A stretch of DNA of 8,898 nt from CAZCQG01 sp964500775 (GCA_964500775.1 CAZCQG010000062.1:1-8898); one strand, 5' to 3'. Positions 1 through 6,318 are shown, numbered from the stretch's first letter. The notes: generated by a model not told the origin, from the sequence alone. Made by a program: numbers and translations.

Positions 1-1
1 G

Positions 2-121
2 ATAAGCCTGCGAAAATCTCTTGGAAAATCTCACTCTGACTTTGCCTTCTATGACCCCTTAGGACTTTTAGAGGTGCCCTTAAAAAAGAAATGGAAACGA
101 TATGGCGAAAACTCCCGTTGA
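2..121 (+). CDS. 3' end of an unidentified upstream gene (partial)
   Basis: One frame is open from the window edge to a TGA at 119-121, about 39 codons; the other two + frames hit stops by positions 3 and 37. The visible C-terminal tail is basic near its end (three lysines, then Trp-Lys-Arg) and contains an FYDPLG stretch. I do not recognise the family. The frame overlaps the start of the CHAD gene by 20 bases, a layout typical of translationally coupled genes in one operon. Because CHAD proteins are often encoded beside polyphosphate enzymes, a polyphosphate-related gene is possible, but nothing in this short tail shows it. An open frame of this length could also arise by chance. Confidence 0.45.
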   Translation: MSLRKSLGKSHSDFAFYDPLGLLEVPLKKKWKRYGENSR

Positions 122-791
122 AGAGCTGATTGTCACTTTTAAAGAGTATGAGCTACATCCCGAAGAGATTGAAAATCTCCATAGGTTGCGAGTGAAATGC
201 AGAAAAGCATTATCTCTAATGTCGCGAAATAATCCCGCCTACGAAACGGTGCAGGGTATCATCAAGGGGAGTAATAAGATTCGCGATATTGACGTATTTT
301 TGAGCGTATTCCTAAGAAAGTTTGACTATGCGCACTATGAGCAAATCAAGCAAAGCGGTGCCCTAGTCGCACTGTTCAAAGAAAAGATGGTTTTGGAACA
401 TACGTTTTGGAATCAACTCAAAGGGGTGAATTTTGATGACATCGTATTGGATTCTTTAGATGAAGATACCCAAAAAAAAGAGCTTGAAGCACCATCCAAA
501 AAGCTTGCTTTGCCCAAACATGACAAAAGAGCGCTACATAAGCTGCGCCTCGAAGTGAAGAAATATCGCTATTTTACGGAGACTACCACCGATAACCCCA
601 CGCTACTTCTAATACTCAAAACCCTTCAAGACAAACTCGGAGAGATAAACGATAACTACAACGGCGATGCGATACTGAAACGCTTTCTTGCCGATAAAAA
701 ACTCTATAAAAAACTCCACCGTTTCATAGTTGAGCAAAATGGCGCGCTCTATAACGAAGTAGATCAATTATTACAAAGCTTGGATTCTTAA
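102..791 (+). CDS. CHAD domain protein (polyphosphate-associated)
   Basis: A 229-residue protein that is essentially one CHAD domain (conserved histidine alpha-helical domain). The two internal half-repeats are visible. The first has H27-R28-x-R30-V-K32-x-R34-K35 followed by RDID at 61-64. The second has H146-K147-L-R149 with EVKKYRY at 151-157, then LQDKLGEINDNYN at 175-187, which is the usual second-half signature. CHAD domains bind polyphosphate through these basic and histidine side chains, and many locate to polyphosphate granules; there is no CYTH domain fused here. No signal peptide or membrane helix is seen, so it should be cytoplasmic. The ATG at 102 has only a weak purine-rich ribosome site and overlaps the preceding frame, suggesting coupling. 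It lies 106 bases before pstS in the same direction, which fits a role in phosphate storage, though pstS has its own promoter. Family assignment is secure; the physiological role is inferred. Confidence 0.85.
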   Translation: MAKTPVEELIVTFKEYELHPEEIENLHRLRVKCRKALSLMSRNNPAYETVQGIIKGSNKIRDIDVFLSVFLRKFDYAHYEQIKQSGALVALFKEKMVLEHTFWNQLKGVNFDDIVLDSLDEDTQKKELEAPSKKLALPKHDKRALHKLRLEVKKYRYFTETTTDNPTLLLILKTLQDKLGEINDNYNGDAILKRFLADKKLYKKLHRFIVEQNGALYNEVDQLLQSLDS

Positions 792-816
792 ATACCTCTC
801 GCGCGGCTTTGGGTTA

Positions 817-857
817 GTAACTTTTGTAACAATTATGTCACTTAGAAAAATTACAAT
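817..857 (+). promoter_or_regulatory. PHO-box-like repeats and -10 element upstream of pstS
   Basis: GTAAC occurs at 817-821 and 826-830, and GTCAC at 837-841. The last two are 11 bp apart, one helical turn, and can be written as 7-bp units TTGTAAC (824-830) and ATGTCAC (835-841) around the AT spacer AATT. This is the layout of PHO boxes bound by PhoB-family regulators. The 5-6-5 arrangement also matches the Campylobacter PhosR box (GTTTC-N6-GTTTC), although the half-site bases differ. A -10 candidate TACAAT lies at 852-857, leaving exactly 10 bp between box and -10, as in PhoB-activated promoters where the box replaces the -35. Transcription would start near 864. Regulator identity is inferred. 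Confidence 0.6.
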
Positions 858-897
858 ACACCGTTTTTAACACCAATAAAAATCCAAAGGAGAGTGA

Positions 898-1935
898 ATG
901 ACACAGTTCAGAAAGTTAGCTCTTAGCGTTGCGGCTATCGCGGTTTTAGCAGTAGCAGGCGAAGCAAGAGATCAAATAAAAATCGTAGGTAGTTCAACCG
1001 TGTATCCGTTTTCTAGTTATGTAGCGGAAGAATTCGGTGCGACTACAGGTAACAAAACTCCGGTAGTCGAATCAACTGGTTCAGGCGGCGGTATGAAACT
1101 ATTTTGCGCAGGAGACGGACTTGATACTCCGGACATCACAAACGCATCTAGACCTATGAAATCTTCTGAGCTTGAAACTTGTGAGAAAAACGGCGTTACG
1201 GATATTACCGGTGCAGTTATCGGTTATGACGGTATCGCATTTGCACAAGCAAAATCAAATGGACACATAAACCTTACTAGAGAGCAAATGTTTTTAGCGC
1301 TTGCTGCTGAAGTACCTGTAGATGGAAAACTTGTAAAAAACCCATATAAAAAATGGAGCGAAATCGATAAAACGCTTCCAAACAGAGACATTATCGTTTA
1401 CGGACCTCCAACCACTTCAGGTACGAGAGACGCGTTTAACGAGCTTGTAATGGAACACGCTTCTAAGGGAATGAAAGAGTACGGTGATGCTGCAGGTAAA
1501 TACAAAGAACTTAGACAAGACGGCGTATATGTACCAAGCGGCGAAAACGATAACCTTATCGTTCAAAAACTAGAGCAAAACAAAGCAGGATTCGGGATAT
1601 TCGGATATAGCTTCCTTGAAGAAAATGCAGATAAAGTAATCGGCGCGAAAATCGAAGGTTTCGAAGCTACGCCTGAAAATATCGCTAGTGCAAAATATCC
1701 AATATCTAGATCACTTTTCTTCTATGTGAAAAACTCACACAGAAAAGACGTAAAAGGTATGGATGAGTATGTATCACTTTTCATGGACGATAAAATGATC
1801 GGTGATAAAGGGGTACTTAAGACAATCGGTCTTATTCCACTTGCTAATGACGTAAGAGTCGCTGCTCAAAAATCAGTTTTGGCCAAAACAAAATTGACGG
1901 CTGACATGGTGAAAAACCACACTGTTCTAAAATAA
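898..1935 (+). CDS. pstS: Phosphate ABC transporter, periplasmic phosphate-binding protein PstS
   Basis: A 345-residue periplasmic protein that captures phosphate and hands it to the PstC/PstA channel. Residues 1-23 form a signal peptide (basic MTQFRK, hydrophobic core, cleavage likely after GEA at 21-23). The mature part has the standard ligand-binding segments: GSSTVYPF (31-38), STGSGGG (59-65), NASRPM (82-87), GYDGIAFA (109-116) and TSGTRDAF (173-180). Cys70 and Cys95 could form a disulfide in the first lobe. The ATG at 898 follows a strong Shine-Dalgarno, AAGGAG at 887-892. All ten arginine codons are AGA, unlike the mixed usage of pstB, which fits high expression. It is first in pstSCAB, behind PHO-box-like repeats and followed by a strong hairpin before pstC. 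Family assignment is firm. Confidence 0.97.
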   Translation: MTQFRKLALSVAAIAVLAVAGEARDQIKIVGSSTVYPFSSYVAEEFGATTGNKTPVVESTGSGGGMKLFCAGDGLDTPDITNASRPMKSSELETCEKNGVTDITGAVIGYDGIAFAQAKSNGHINLTREQMFLALAAEVPVDGKLVKNPYKKWSEIDKTLPNRDIIVYGPPTTSGTRDAFNELVMEHASKGMKEYGDAAGKYKELRQDGVYVPSGENDNLIVQKLEQNKAGFGIFGYSFLEENADKVIGAKIEGFEATPENIASAKYPISRSLFFYVKNSHRKDVKGMDEYVSLFMDDKMIGDKGVLKTIGLIPLANDVRVAAQKSVLAKTKLTADMVKNHTVLK

Positions 1936-1952
1936 TCTTTCCATTATACTTA

Positions 1953-1973
1953 CGGGCGCGTTTTTTGCGCCCG
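1953..1973 (+). repeat. GC-rich hairpin between pstS and pstC
   Basis: A perfect 7-bp stem, CGGGCGC at 1953-1959 pairing with GCGCCCG at 1967-1973, encloses a 7-base loop that is mostly T. The T run lies inside the loop and not after the stem, so this is not a normal intrinsic terminator. Such intercistronic hairpins in transporter operons commonly protect the upstream mRNA from 3' decay and lower downstream expression, which would leave more PstS than membrane subunits. The structure is seen in the sequence; that role is inferred. Confidence 0.65.
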
Positions 1974-1996
1974 AATCTCATCAAAAGGTCGCAGGT

Positions 1997-3253
1997 TTGA
2001 GTACGCAATATATCTATCTAATCTTTTTCGGCGGATTACTACCGTTGATGTTTGTAGGGTTTATCTTCGGGAGAAAAAAGGCTCTAGGGATAGTCTCTGA
2101 AGGTAAAAAAATGCACTCCCAGCCCGATCAATACGGGTGGTTTACTGCATTGTATACTGGTTTGCCGGCTATTTTATTAGCTGTCGTAGGTGTATTTTTG
2201 TATCTTTTTGGGATAGATTATGTTCCCCCGATTATGCTAGTGGGCGCATCGCTTGCGATAGCGGCGGGGACATTGGCGGTATTGCTCAAACAAATCAAGC
2301 CGACCACAAGAGCGAGGGATAACGTAGAGACCTTTATCAAAGGACTTTTGCTCACCGCCTCGTTTATTACGATACTAACGACGTTTGCGATATTGATGTC
2401 GATACTTTTTGAAGCGATGCACTTCTTCTCGAAAGAGAGTTTCTTCTATTTCATTACGGGAACTGTTTGGGCGCCCGATGCAGCGTTTTTGGAGGGTGCG
2501 GGTAGAGCCGTAGAGGGGAGTAGCGGAGCGAAATTCGGAGCAGTCCCTCTTTTTGCGGGGACGTTTTATATCACGACGATTGCTATGCTCGTTGCCGTCC
2601 CAGTAGGGCTTTTTTCGGCTATTTATATGTCGGAGTACGCTACCCAAAAGGCTAGAGGGAGACTAAAACCGATGCTAGAGATATTAGCGGGGATTCCTAC
2701 GGTCGTTTACGGCTTCTTTGCCGCCATCACCGTTGCTCCGCTTATCGTAGAGATATTTGCCGCTATCGGAATCTCGGCTTCGTTTCAAAACGCGTTGGCT
2801 TCGGGAATTGTTATGGGGATTATGATCATACCTATTATCGCGTCTCTTTCGGATGACGTGATCAACTCCGTACCGCAAGATATACGAAACGGTTCATTGG
2901 CACTCGGGATGAACAAAGCCGAGACGATAAAATTCGTCGTGCTTCCTTCGGCCGTACCGGGGATTATCGCTTCGGTGCTTCTTGGAATCTCAAGAGCTTT
3001 GGGCGAGACGATGATCGTGGTTATGGCAGCAGGTATGCGTCCGAATCTCTCTTGGAATCCGCTTGAAGATATGACTACCGTGACGGTGAGTATCGTTGAT
3101 TCGCTCGTAGGTGATCAAGAGTTTAATAGCTCGCTTACCCTTTCGGCTTTTGCGTTAGGTTTGGTGCTTTTTGTAGTGACGCTCATCATCAACGTCATCT
3201 CGGTAAGTATTATTAGAAAATTTCATAAAAAATATAAAGTTTCAAACCTGTAA
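1997..3253 (+). CDS. pstC: Phosphate ABC transporter, permease PstC
   Basis: A 418-residue inner-membrane permease, one half of the phosphate channel. The core from about residue 110 has the binding-protein-dependent permease fold, with the cytoplasmic EAA-type loop at about 299-323 (GSLALGMNKAETIKF...LPSAVPGI) that contacts PstB, and ISRALGETM at 331-339, typical of PstC. The protein is about 100 residues longer than enterobacterial PstC (about 319). The N-terminal extension has three more predicted helices (about 5-24, 51-72 and 76-97), as in the long PstC type known from many marine and sulfur-oxidising bacteria. The start used is TTG at 1997, with AAAAGG at 1983-1988 eight bases upstream. 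The next in-frame ATG is at residue 18, inside the first helix, and is less likely. It lies 61 bases after pstS, across a hairpin. Confidence 0.95.
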   Translation: MSTQYIYLIFFGGLLPLMFVGFIFGRKKALGIVSEGKKMHSQPDQYGWFTALYTGLPAILLAVVGVFLYLFGIDYVPPIMLVGASLAIAAGTLAVLLKQIKPTTRARDNVETFIKGLLLTASFITILTTFAILMSILFEAMHFFSKESFFYFITGTVWAPDAAFLEGAGRAVEGSSGAKFGAVPLFAGTFYITTIAMLVAVPVGLFSAIYMSEYATQKARGRLKPMLEILAGIPTVVYGFFAAITVAPLIVEIFAAIGISASFQNALASGIVMGIMIIPIIASLSDDVINSVPQDIRNGSLALGMNKAETIKFVVLPSAVPGIIASVLLGISRALGETMIVVMAAGMRPNLSWNPLEDMTTVTVSIVDSLVGDQEFNSSLTLSAFALGLVLFVVTLIINVISVSIIRKFHKKYKVSNL

Positions 3254-3264
3254 AAGGAGTCGGT

Positions 3265-4443
3265 GTGGCAGAGAATATCAAAAAAGACAACTATTTTTAT
3301 ATCCCGCAGATAGAAAAAAGAAATAGAAAAGGGAAACGATTTGAGTACTGGGCGGCTTCGTCTTTGGTCGTGTCGATGCTCTTTTTGCTCTTTTTTCTCT
3401 TTGATATGGTACGACAAGGGTATCCCGCCTTTCAACAAGCCTATATCTCCATACCCGTAGAGGTCAATCAAGATACTTTGGATAATCCATATATCTCGGT
3501 AGAGCGAAAATATATGAAAATCGCTAGCCGTGCGTGGCTTCGTGATTTGCCAAATTATGTCGCCGAAAATCCAAAGTGGATGGACACCAAAGAAGAACAT
3601 TGGGTGCTCGCCTCCGCAGAAGTGGATCAGTACCTCAAAGGGCACTACAATAGGCTCAAAGACAACGAAAAGCAGCTCATAGACGAGCTAATGGCTACGG
3701 GCAAAGCGGAGCTGCAATTTAATACGATTTTCTTCAAAAAAGGGGATTCGAAAATCCCCGAATACTCGGGAATCCAAGCCGCTATCATAGGTACGATTCT
3801 GACGATGATAGTGACGATGGCTATATCGATGCCTATCGGGGTGATGACCTCTATCTATCTAGAGGAGTTTGCGCCTGATAATAAGCTCACGCAGCTCATC
3901 GAAGTAAACATCAACAACCTCGCCGCGATCCCGTCTATTTTATTCGGTTTGTTAGGGCTTGCGATATTTATCAACTTTTTCGGCGTACCGAGGAGCTCTC
4001 CTCTAGTCGGCGGTATGACGCTTTCACTAATGTCTTTGCCCGTCATTATCGTGAGTGCGAGAGCGGCGCTCAAATCAGTCCCCGATACTATTAGACAAGC
4101 GGGCTTTGGTCTTGGGCTTACGAGATGGCAGATAGTGCGAGATCACGTACTTCCTTTGGCATTGCCGGGAATCTTGACGGGTTCTATCATCGCGCTTGCG
4201 AGGGCTATGGGAGAGATCGCACCGCTTATTATCGTAGGTATGATTGCCTTTATACCGGATGCGGCTACGAGCTTGGTAGAAGCGGCTACCGTGATGCCCG
4301 CACAGATATTTACGTGGTCGGGAATGCCTGAACGTGCGTACGTCGAACGTACGGCGGCGGGAATCTTGGTACTGCTAAGTATCTTGCTCACGCTCAATGC
4401 TATTGCTATCTATTTACGACGAAAATACACTAAAACTTGGTAA
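3265..4443 (+). CDS. pstA: Phosphate ABC transporter, permease PstA
   Basis: A 392-residue inner-membrane permease that pairs with PstC. A first helix at about 31-49 is followed by a long predicted periplasmic segment (about 50-165), then the permease core with helices near 170-198, 216-240, 244-264, 298-328 and 363-385. The EAA-type loop is at about 278-302 (QAGFGLGLTRWQI...LPLALPG), and LARAMGEIAPLI at 311-322 is the PstA counterpart of the PstC ALGET segment. Enterobacterial PstA has about 296 residues; the extra part matches the DUF3333-type N-terminal domain seen in many long PstA proteins. The GTG start at 3265 has AAAGGAG at 3253-3259, overlapping the pstC stop, so the two genes are translationally coupled. 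The gene ends just before pstB. Confidence 0.95.
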   Translation: MAENIKKDNYFYIPQIEKRNRKGKRFEYWAASSLVVSMLFLLFFLFDMVRQGYPAFQQAYISIPVEVNQDTLDNPYISVERKYMKIASRAWLRDLPNYVAENPKWMDTKEEHWVLASAEVDQYLKGHYNRLKDNEKQLIDELMATGKAELQFNTIFFKKGDSKIPEYSGIQAAIIGTILTMIVTMAISMPIGVMTSIYLEEFAPDNKLTQLIEVNINNLAAIPSILFGLLGLAIFINFFGVPRSSPLVGGMTLSLMSLPVIIVSARAALKSVPDTIRQAGFGLGLTRWQIVRDHVLPLALPGILTGSIIALARAMGEIAPLIIVGMIAFIPDAATSLVEAATVMPAQIFTWSGMPERAYVERTAAGILVLLSILLTLNAIAIYLRRKYTKTW

Positions 4444-4447
4444 TCAA

Positions 4448-4453
4448 AAGGGA
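4448..4453 (+). promoter_or_regulatory. Ribosome binding site that decides the pstB start
   Basis: A purine-rich AAGGGA sits four bases before the ATG at 4458. A longer in-frame reading from TTG at 4437 would overlap the pstA stop and place this Shine-Dalgarno inside the coding region, so the ATG is preferred. Confidence 0.65.
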
Positions 4454-4457
4454 AAAA

Positions 4458-5267
4458 ATGGAAATATCAATAGATACTCAAAACTTCGGAGGAAGCGCTT
4501 CCGAGGATAAAAGCGTAAAAATCACCTCTAGAGACTTGAAGCTTTGGTACGGTCAAAAACAGGCGCTTAGCGGCGTGAATCTCGATATTTACGAAAAAAA
4601 GATTACCGCGTTTATCGGACCTTCGGGCTGTGGTAAATCGACATACCTACGATGCCTCAATAGGATGAATGACCTCATAGGCTCCGTGCGAATCGAAGGG
4701 AAGATCGAGATAGACGGACACGATATATACGCTCCCGAAGTGGACGTAGTGTCGGTGCGAAAAAGGGTCGGTATGGTTTTTCAACAACCAAACCCGTTCC
4801 CGAAGAGCATCTATGAAAACGTCTCGTATGCCCCATTGATGCACGATTTGGTCAAAAAAGGGAAGGAGTGCGACGAACTCGTCGAATCTTCGCTCAAATC
4901 CGCGGGTCTTTGGAATGAAGTAAAAGACAAGCTCAAAGAGCCGGGCACGGCGCTCTCCGGCGGTCAGCAACAAAGACTCTGTATCGCTAGAACCATCGCC
5001 GTGAAGCCCGATGTCATACTTATGGATGAACCCACAAGTGCACTCGATCCTATCTCTACGCAAACGATTGAGAATCTTATGGTTGAGCTTAAAGAGCAGT
5101 TTACCATAGTCGTCGTTACCCACAATATGCAGCAAGCGGCGCGTGTCGCGGACTATACGGCATTTTTTCACCTCGGCGAACTCATCGAATATGATGAAAC
5201 CGAAAAAATCTTCGTCTCTCCAAGAGAGAAAAAAACAGAACAATACATCACGGGTAAATTCGGTTGA
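4458..5267 (+). CDS. pstB: Phosphate ABC transporter, ATPase PstB
   Basis: A 269-residue cytoplasmic ATPase that drives phosphate import through PstC/PstA. All ABC motifs are intact: Walker A GPSGCGKST (54-62), Q-loop in VFQQPNPFPKS (107-117, the NPFP run being characteristic of PstB), signature LSGGQQQR (166-173), Walker B VILMDEP (186-192), D-loop SALD (194-197) and switch His222. It ends in YITGKFG, typical of PstB. The ATG at 4458 is chosen over TTG at 4437 because a Shine-Dalgarno lies just before it. The gap to pstA is 14 bases. No phoU follows, although phoU often closes pst operons elsewhere. A hairpin lies 7 bases after the stop. Confidence 0.97.
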   Translation: MEISIDTQNFGGSASEDKSVKITSRDLKLWYGQKQALSGVNLDIYEKKITAFIGPSGCGKSTYLRCLNRMNDLIGSVRIEGKIEIDGHDIYAPEVDVVSVRKRVGMVFQQPNPFPKSIYENVSYAPLMHDLVKKGKECDELVESSLKSAGLWNEVKDKLKEPGTALSGGQQQRLCIARTIAVKPDVILMDEPTSALDPISTQTIENLMVELKEQFTIVVVTHNMQQAARVADYTAFFHLGELIEYDETEKIFVSPREKKTEQYITGKFG

Positions 5268-5273
5268 GAGAGC

Positions 5274-5291
5274 GGCGTAATATTTTACGCC
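5274..5291 (+). terminator. Hairpin after pstB, possible operon end
   Basis: GGCGTAA at 5274-5280 pairs perfectly with TTACGCC at 5285-5291 around a four-base loop. It starts seven bases after the pstB stop, where a transcript end is expected. No T run follows, so it may be a weak or factor-assisted terminator, or a 3'-end stabilising hairpin. Confidence 0.4.
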
Positions 5292-5310
5292 CTCCCCTTG
5301 CACTCTGCAC

Positions 5311-5339
5311 TTGTTATAAATACGTTAATTTTATATAAT
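5311..5339 (+). promoter_or_regulatory. Sigma-70-type promoter for the GAF-domain gene
   Basis: TTGTTA at 5311-5316 (-35) and a perfect TATAAT at 5334-5339 (-10) are separated by 17 bp. They lie 32 bases before the ATG of the GAF gene, so that gene and the next one probably form a unit separate from pst. Confidence 0.6.
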
Positions 5340-5370
5340 CCGATAATTTTTTTAAAAAGGTATCGGGATT

Positions 5371-5874
5371 ATGTTTAAAACGGAACAAACTTTCAAGCTC
5401 ATACGCTCACTCGGCGAAGAACTCTCAAAATCCTACTCACTCGCAGAATCTATACGGCTCATCTCAAGTGCCACGAGAGAGTTGACGGGATCGGATAGGG
5501 TGAGTGTCTATCTCTACGATAAAACAAAAGACAATCTTTTTACGCTACATGCCGACGGTATGAAACGATTTGAGGTTTCGCTTGACAAAGGAATCTGTAG
5601 CTATGCGTTTCGCCAAGGGGAGCTTTGTATCTCGCTAAGCCCATACGAAGACCCGAACTTTTACGATGAAATAGATAAAAAAAGCGGCTACAAGACAAAA
5701 AACGTCGCTGCCGTCCCCATCACAAACTCCAAAAATGAAAAAATCGGCGTATTGCAACTGTTAAACATCGAACGGGGACTGTATGATAGCGAGGACATTG
5801 AGGTGATGAAATTTATCTCAAAATTTATCGGGAGCTTTTTGGAGCTTTTCGAGCTAGAGCAGATATATAAATAA
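5371..5874 (+). CDS. Stand-alone GAF domain protein
   Basis: A 167-residue soluble protein made almost entirely of one GAF domain (about 19-160), preceded by a short N-terminal helix. Visible landmarks are SDRVSVYLYD (41-50), DKGICSYAFRQGE (72-84), NFYDEIDKKSGYKTKNVAAVPI (96-117) and KIGVLQLLN (124-132). The FYDEID..SGY.T-NV-PI pattern resembles GAF domains of cyclic-nucleotide phosphodiesterases and cyclases, but whether it binds a nucleotide cannot be told from sequence alone. There is no kinase, GGDEF or HTH output domain, so it probably works through a partner. The ATG at 5371 has AAAAAGG ten bases upstream (5354-5360). Its stop overlaps the ribosome site of the next gene, which encodes a small membrane protein and is the likeliest partner. 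It lies downstream of pst but has its own promoter. Confidence 0.85.
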   Translation: MFKTEQTFKLIRSLGEELSKSYSLAESIRLISSATRELTGSDRVSVYLYDKTKDNLFTLHADGMKRFEVSLDKGICSYAFRQGELCISLSPYEDPNFYDEIDKKSGYKTKNVAAVPITNSKNEKIGVLQLLNIERGLYDSEDIEVMKFISKFIGSFLELFELEQIYK

Positions 5875-5883
5875 GGTACAACC

Positions 5884-5952
5884 ATCGATTTTTTACTATT
5901 TTTAGCGGTCATTTTTATCTCTTTTGCCCTTCTTCGAAAGTCAAACACCCCC
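5884..5952 (+). other. Probable coding extension of the small membrane protein, starting at ATC
   Basis: Upstream of the GTG at 5953 the frame stays open to the GAF stop codon (5872-5874), with no ATG, GTG or TTG. The 23 codons from ATC at 5884 encode a clean hydrophobic helix (DFLLFLAVIFISFALL) followed by RK. AAGG at 5873-5876 lies seven bases before this ATC, the right distance for a Shine-Dalgarno, whereas the GTG has none nearby. The true protein may therefore have 134 residues and use a rare ATC start. A sequencing error or a mutated ATG would look the same. Confidence 0.5.
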
Positions 5953-6288
5953 GTGTTTCGACAATTATCCAAGATTTGGTTTTTTTTATTGCTTCTAACG
6001 GCGCTATTTTCATTTTTGGGCGAAGGGCGCTATCTCACGGTACTCCATCGCCCCGACAACGCACTCATCGAGAATCTCACCAAAGAGCTCACCCATGTAT
6101 CAAAATTTAAAAGCTTCAAAGTGACGAAAAAAGAGCTATTTTTGCGTGATTTCCCCCACTATGAGATACGAGCTGCATTTATCGGCGACGATCAGAGTTG
6201 TGATGTGACTTTTACCCTTTCGCTTCGTGGAAAATATTGGGTGACTGACGATGCGGATATTCGATGTTATGGGGTGGAGGAGATTTAG
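5953..6288 (+). CDS. Small membrane-anchored protein of unknown function
   Basis: A 111-residue protein when read from the first standard start, GTG at 5953. It has a helix at about 9-22 (IWFFLLLLTALFSFL) and then about 85 residues with no recognised family. The positive-inside rule puts the Arg/Lys region before this helix in the cytoplasm, so the C-terminal domain should be periplasmic; its two cysteines (DQSCDV and IRCYG) could form a disulfide. The frame almost certainly extends upstream to 5884, which would add a first helix and give a two-helix hairpin with both ends outside. It follows the GAF gene closely and in the same frame, with one TAA between them, suggesting co-expression and possibly a joint function. 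It ends at a hairpin facing hcp. I do not recognise the family. Confidence 0.6.
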   Translation: MFRQLSKIWFFLLLLTALFSFLGEGRYLTVLHRPDNALIENLTKELTHVSKFKSFKVTKKELFLRDFPHYEIRAAFIGDDQSCDVTFTLSLRGKYWVTDDADIRCYGVEEI

Positions 6289-6290
6289 CT

Positions 6291-6314
6291 CTAACGCCCC
6301 GAGAGAGGCGTTAG
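6291..6314. terminator. Inverted repeat between convergent genes, possible bidirectional terminator
   Basis: CTAACGCC at 6291-6298 pairs perfectly with GGCGTTAG at 6307-6314 around an eight-base loop. It lies in the 30-base gap between the stop of the + strand membrane gene (6288) and the stop of the - strand hcp (6319), where a shared terminator is expected. Neither side has a good T run, so efficiency is uncertain. Confidence 0.55.
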
Positions 6315-6318
6315 TAGA

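Noticed and set aside
3223..3645. 140-codon - strand frame opposite the pstC/pstA junction.
   Set aside because: It is antisense to two well-supported genes and reads through their overlapping stop and ribosome site; there is no sign of function.
4437..4457. Longer pstB start at TTG 4437.
   Set aside because: It would overlap the pstA stop and bury the clear Shine-Dalgarno inside the gene; ATG at 4458 is better placed.
4647..5303. 218-codon - strand frame opposite pstB.
   Set aside because: It is the antisense shadow of a gene with all ABC motifs intact, and its translation has no plausible domain.
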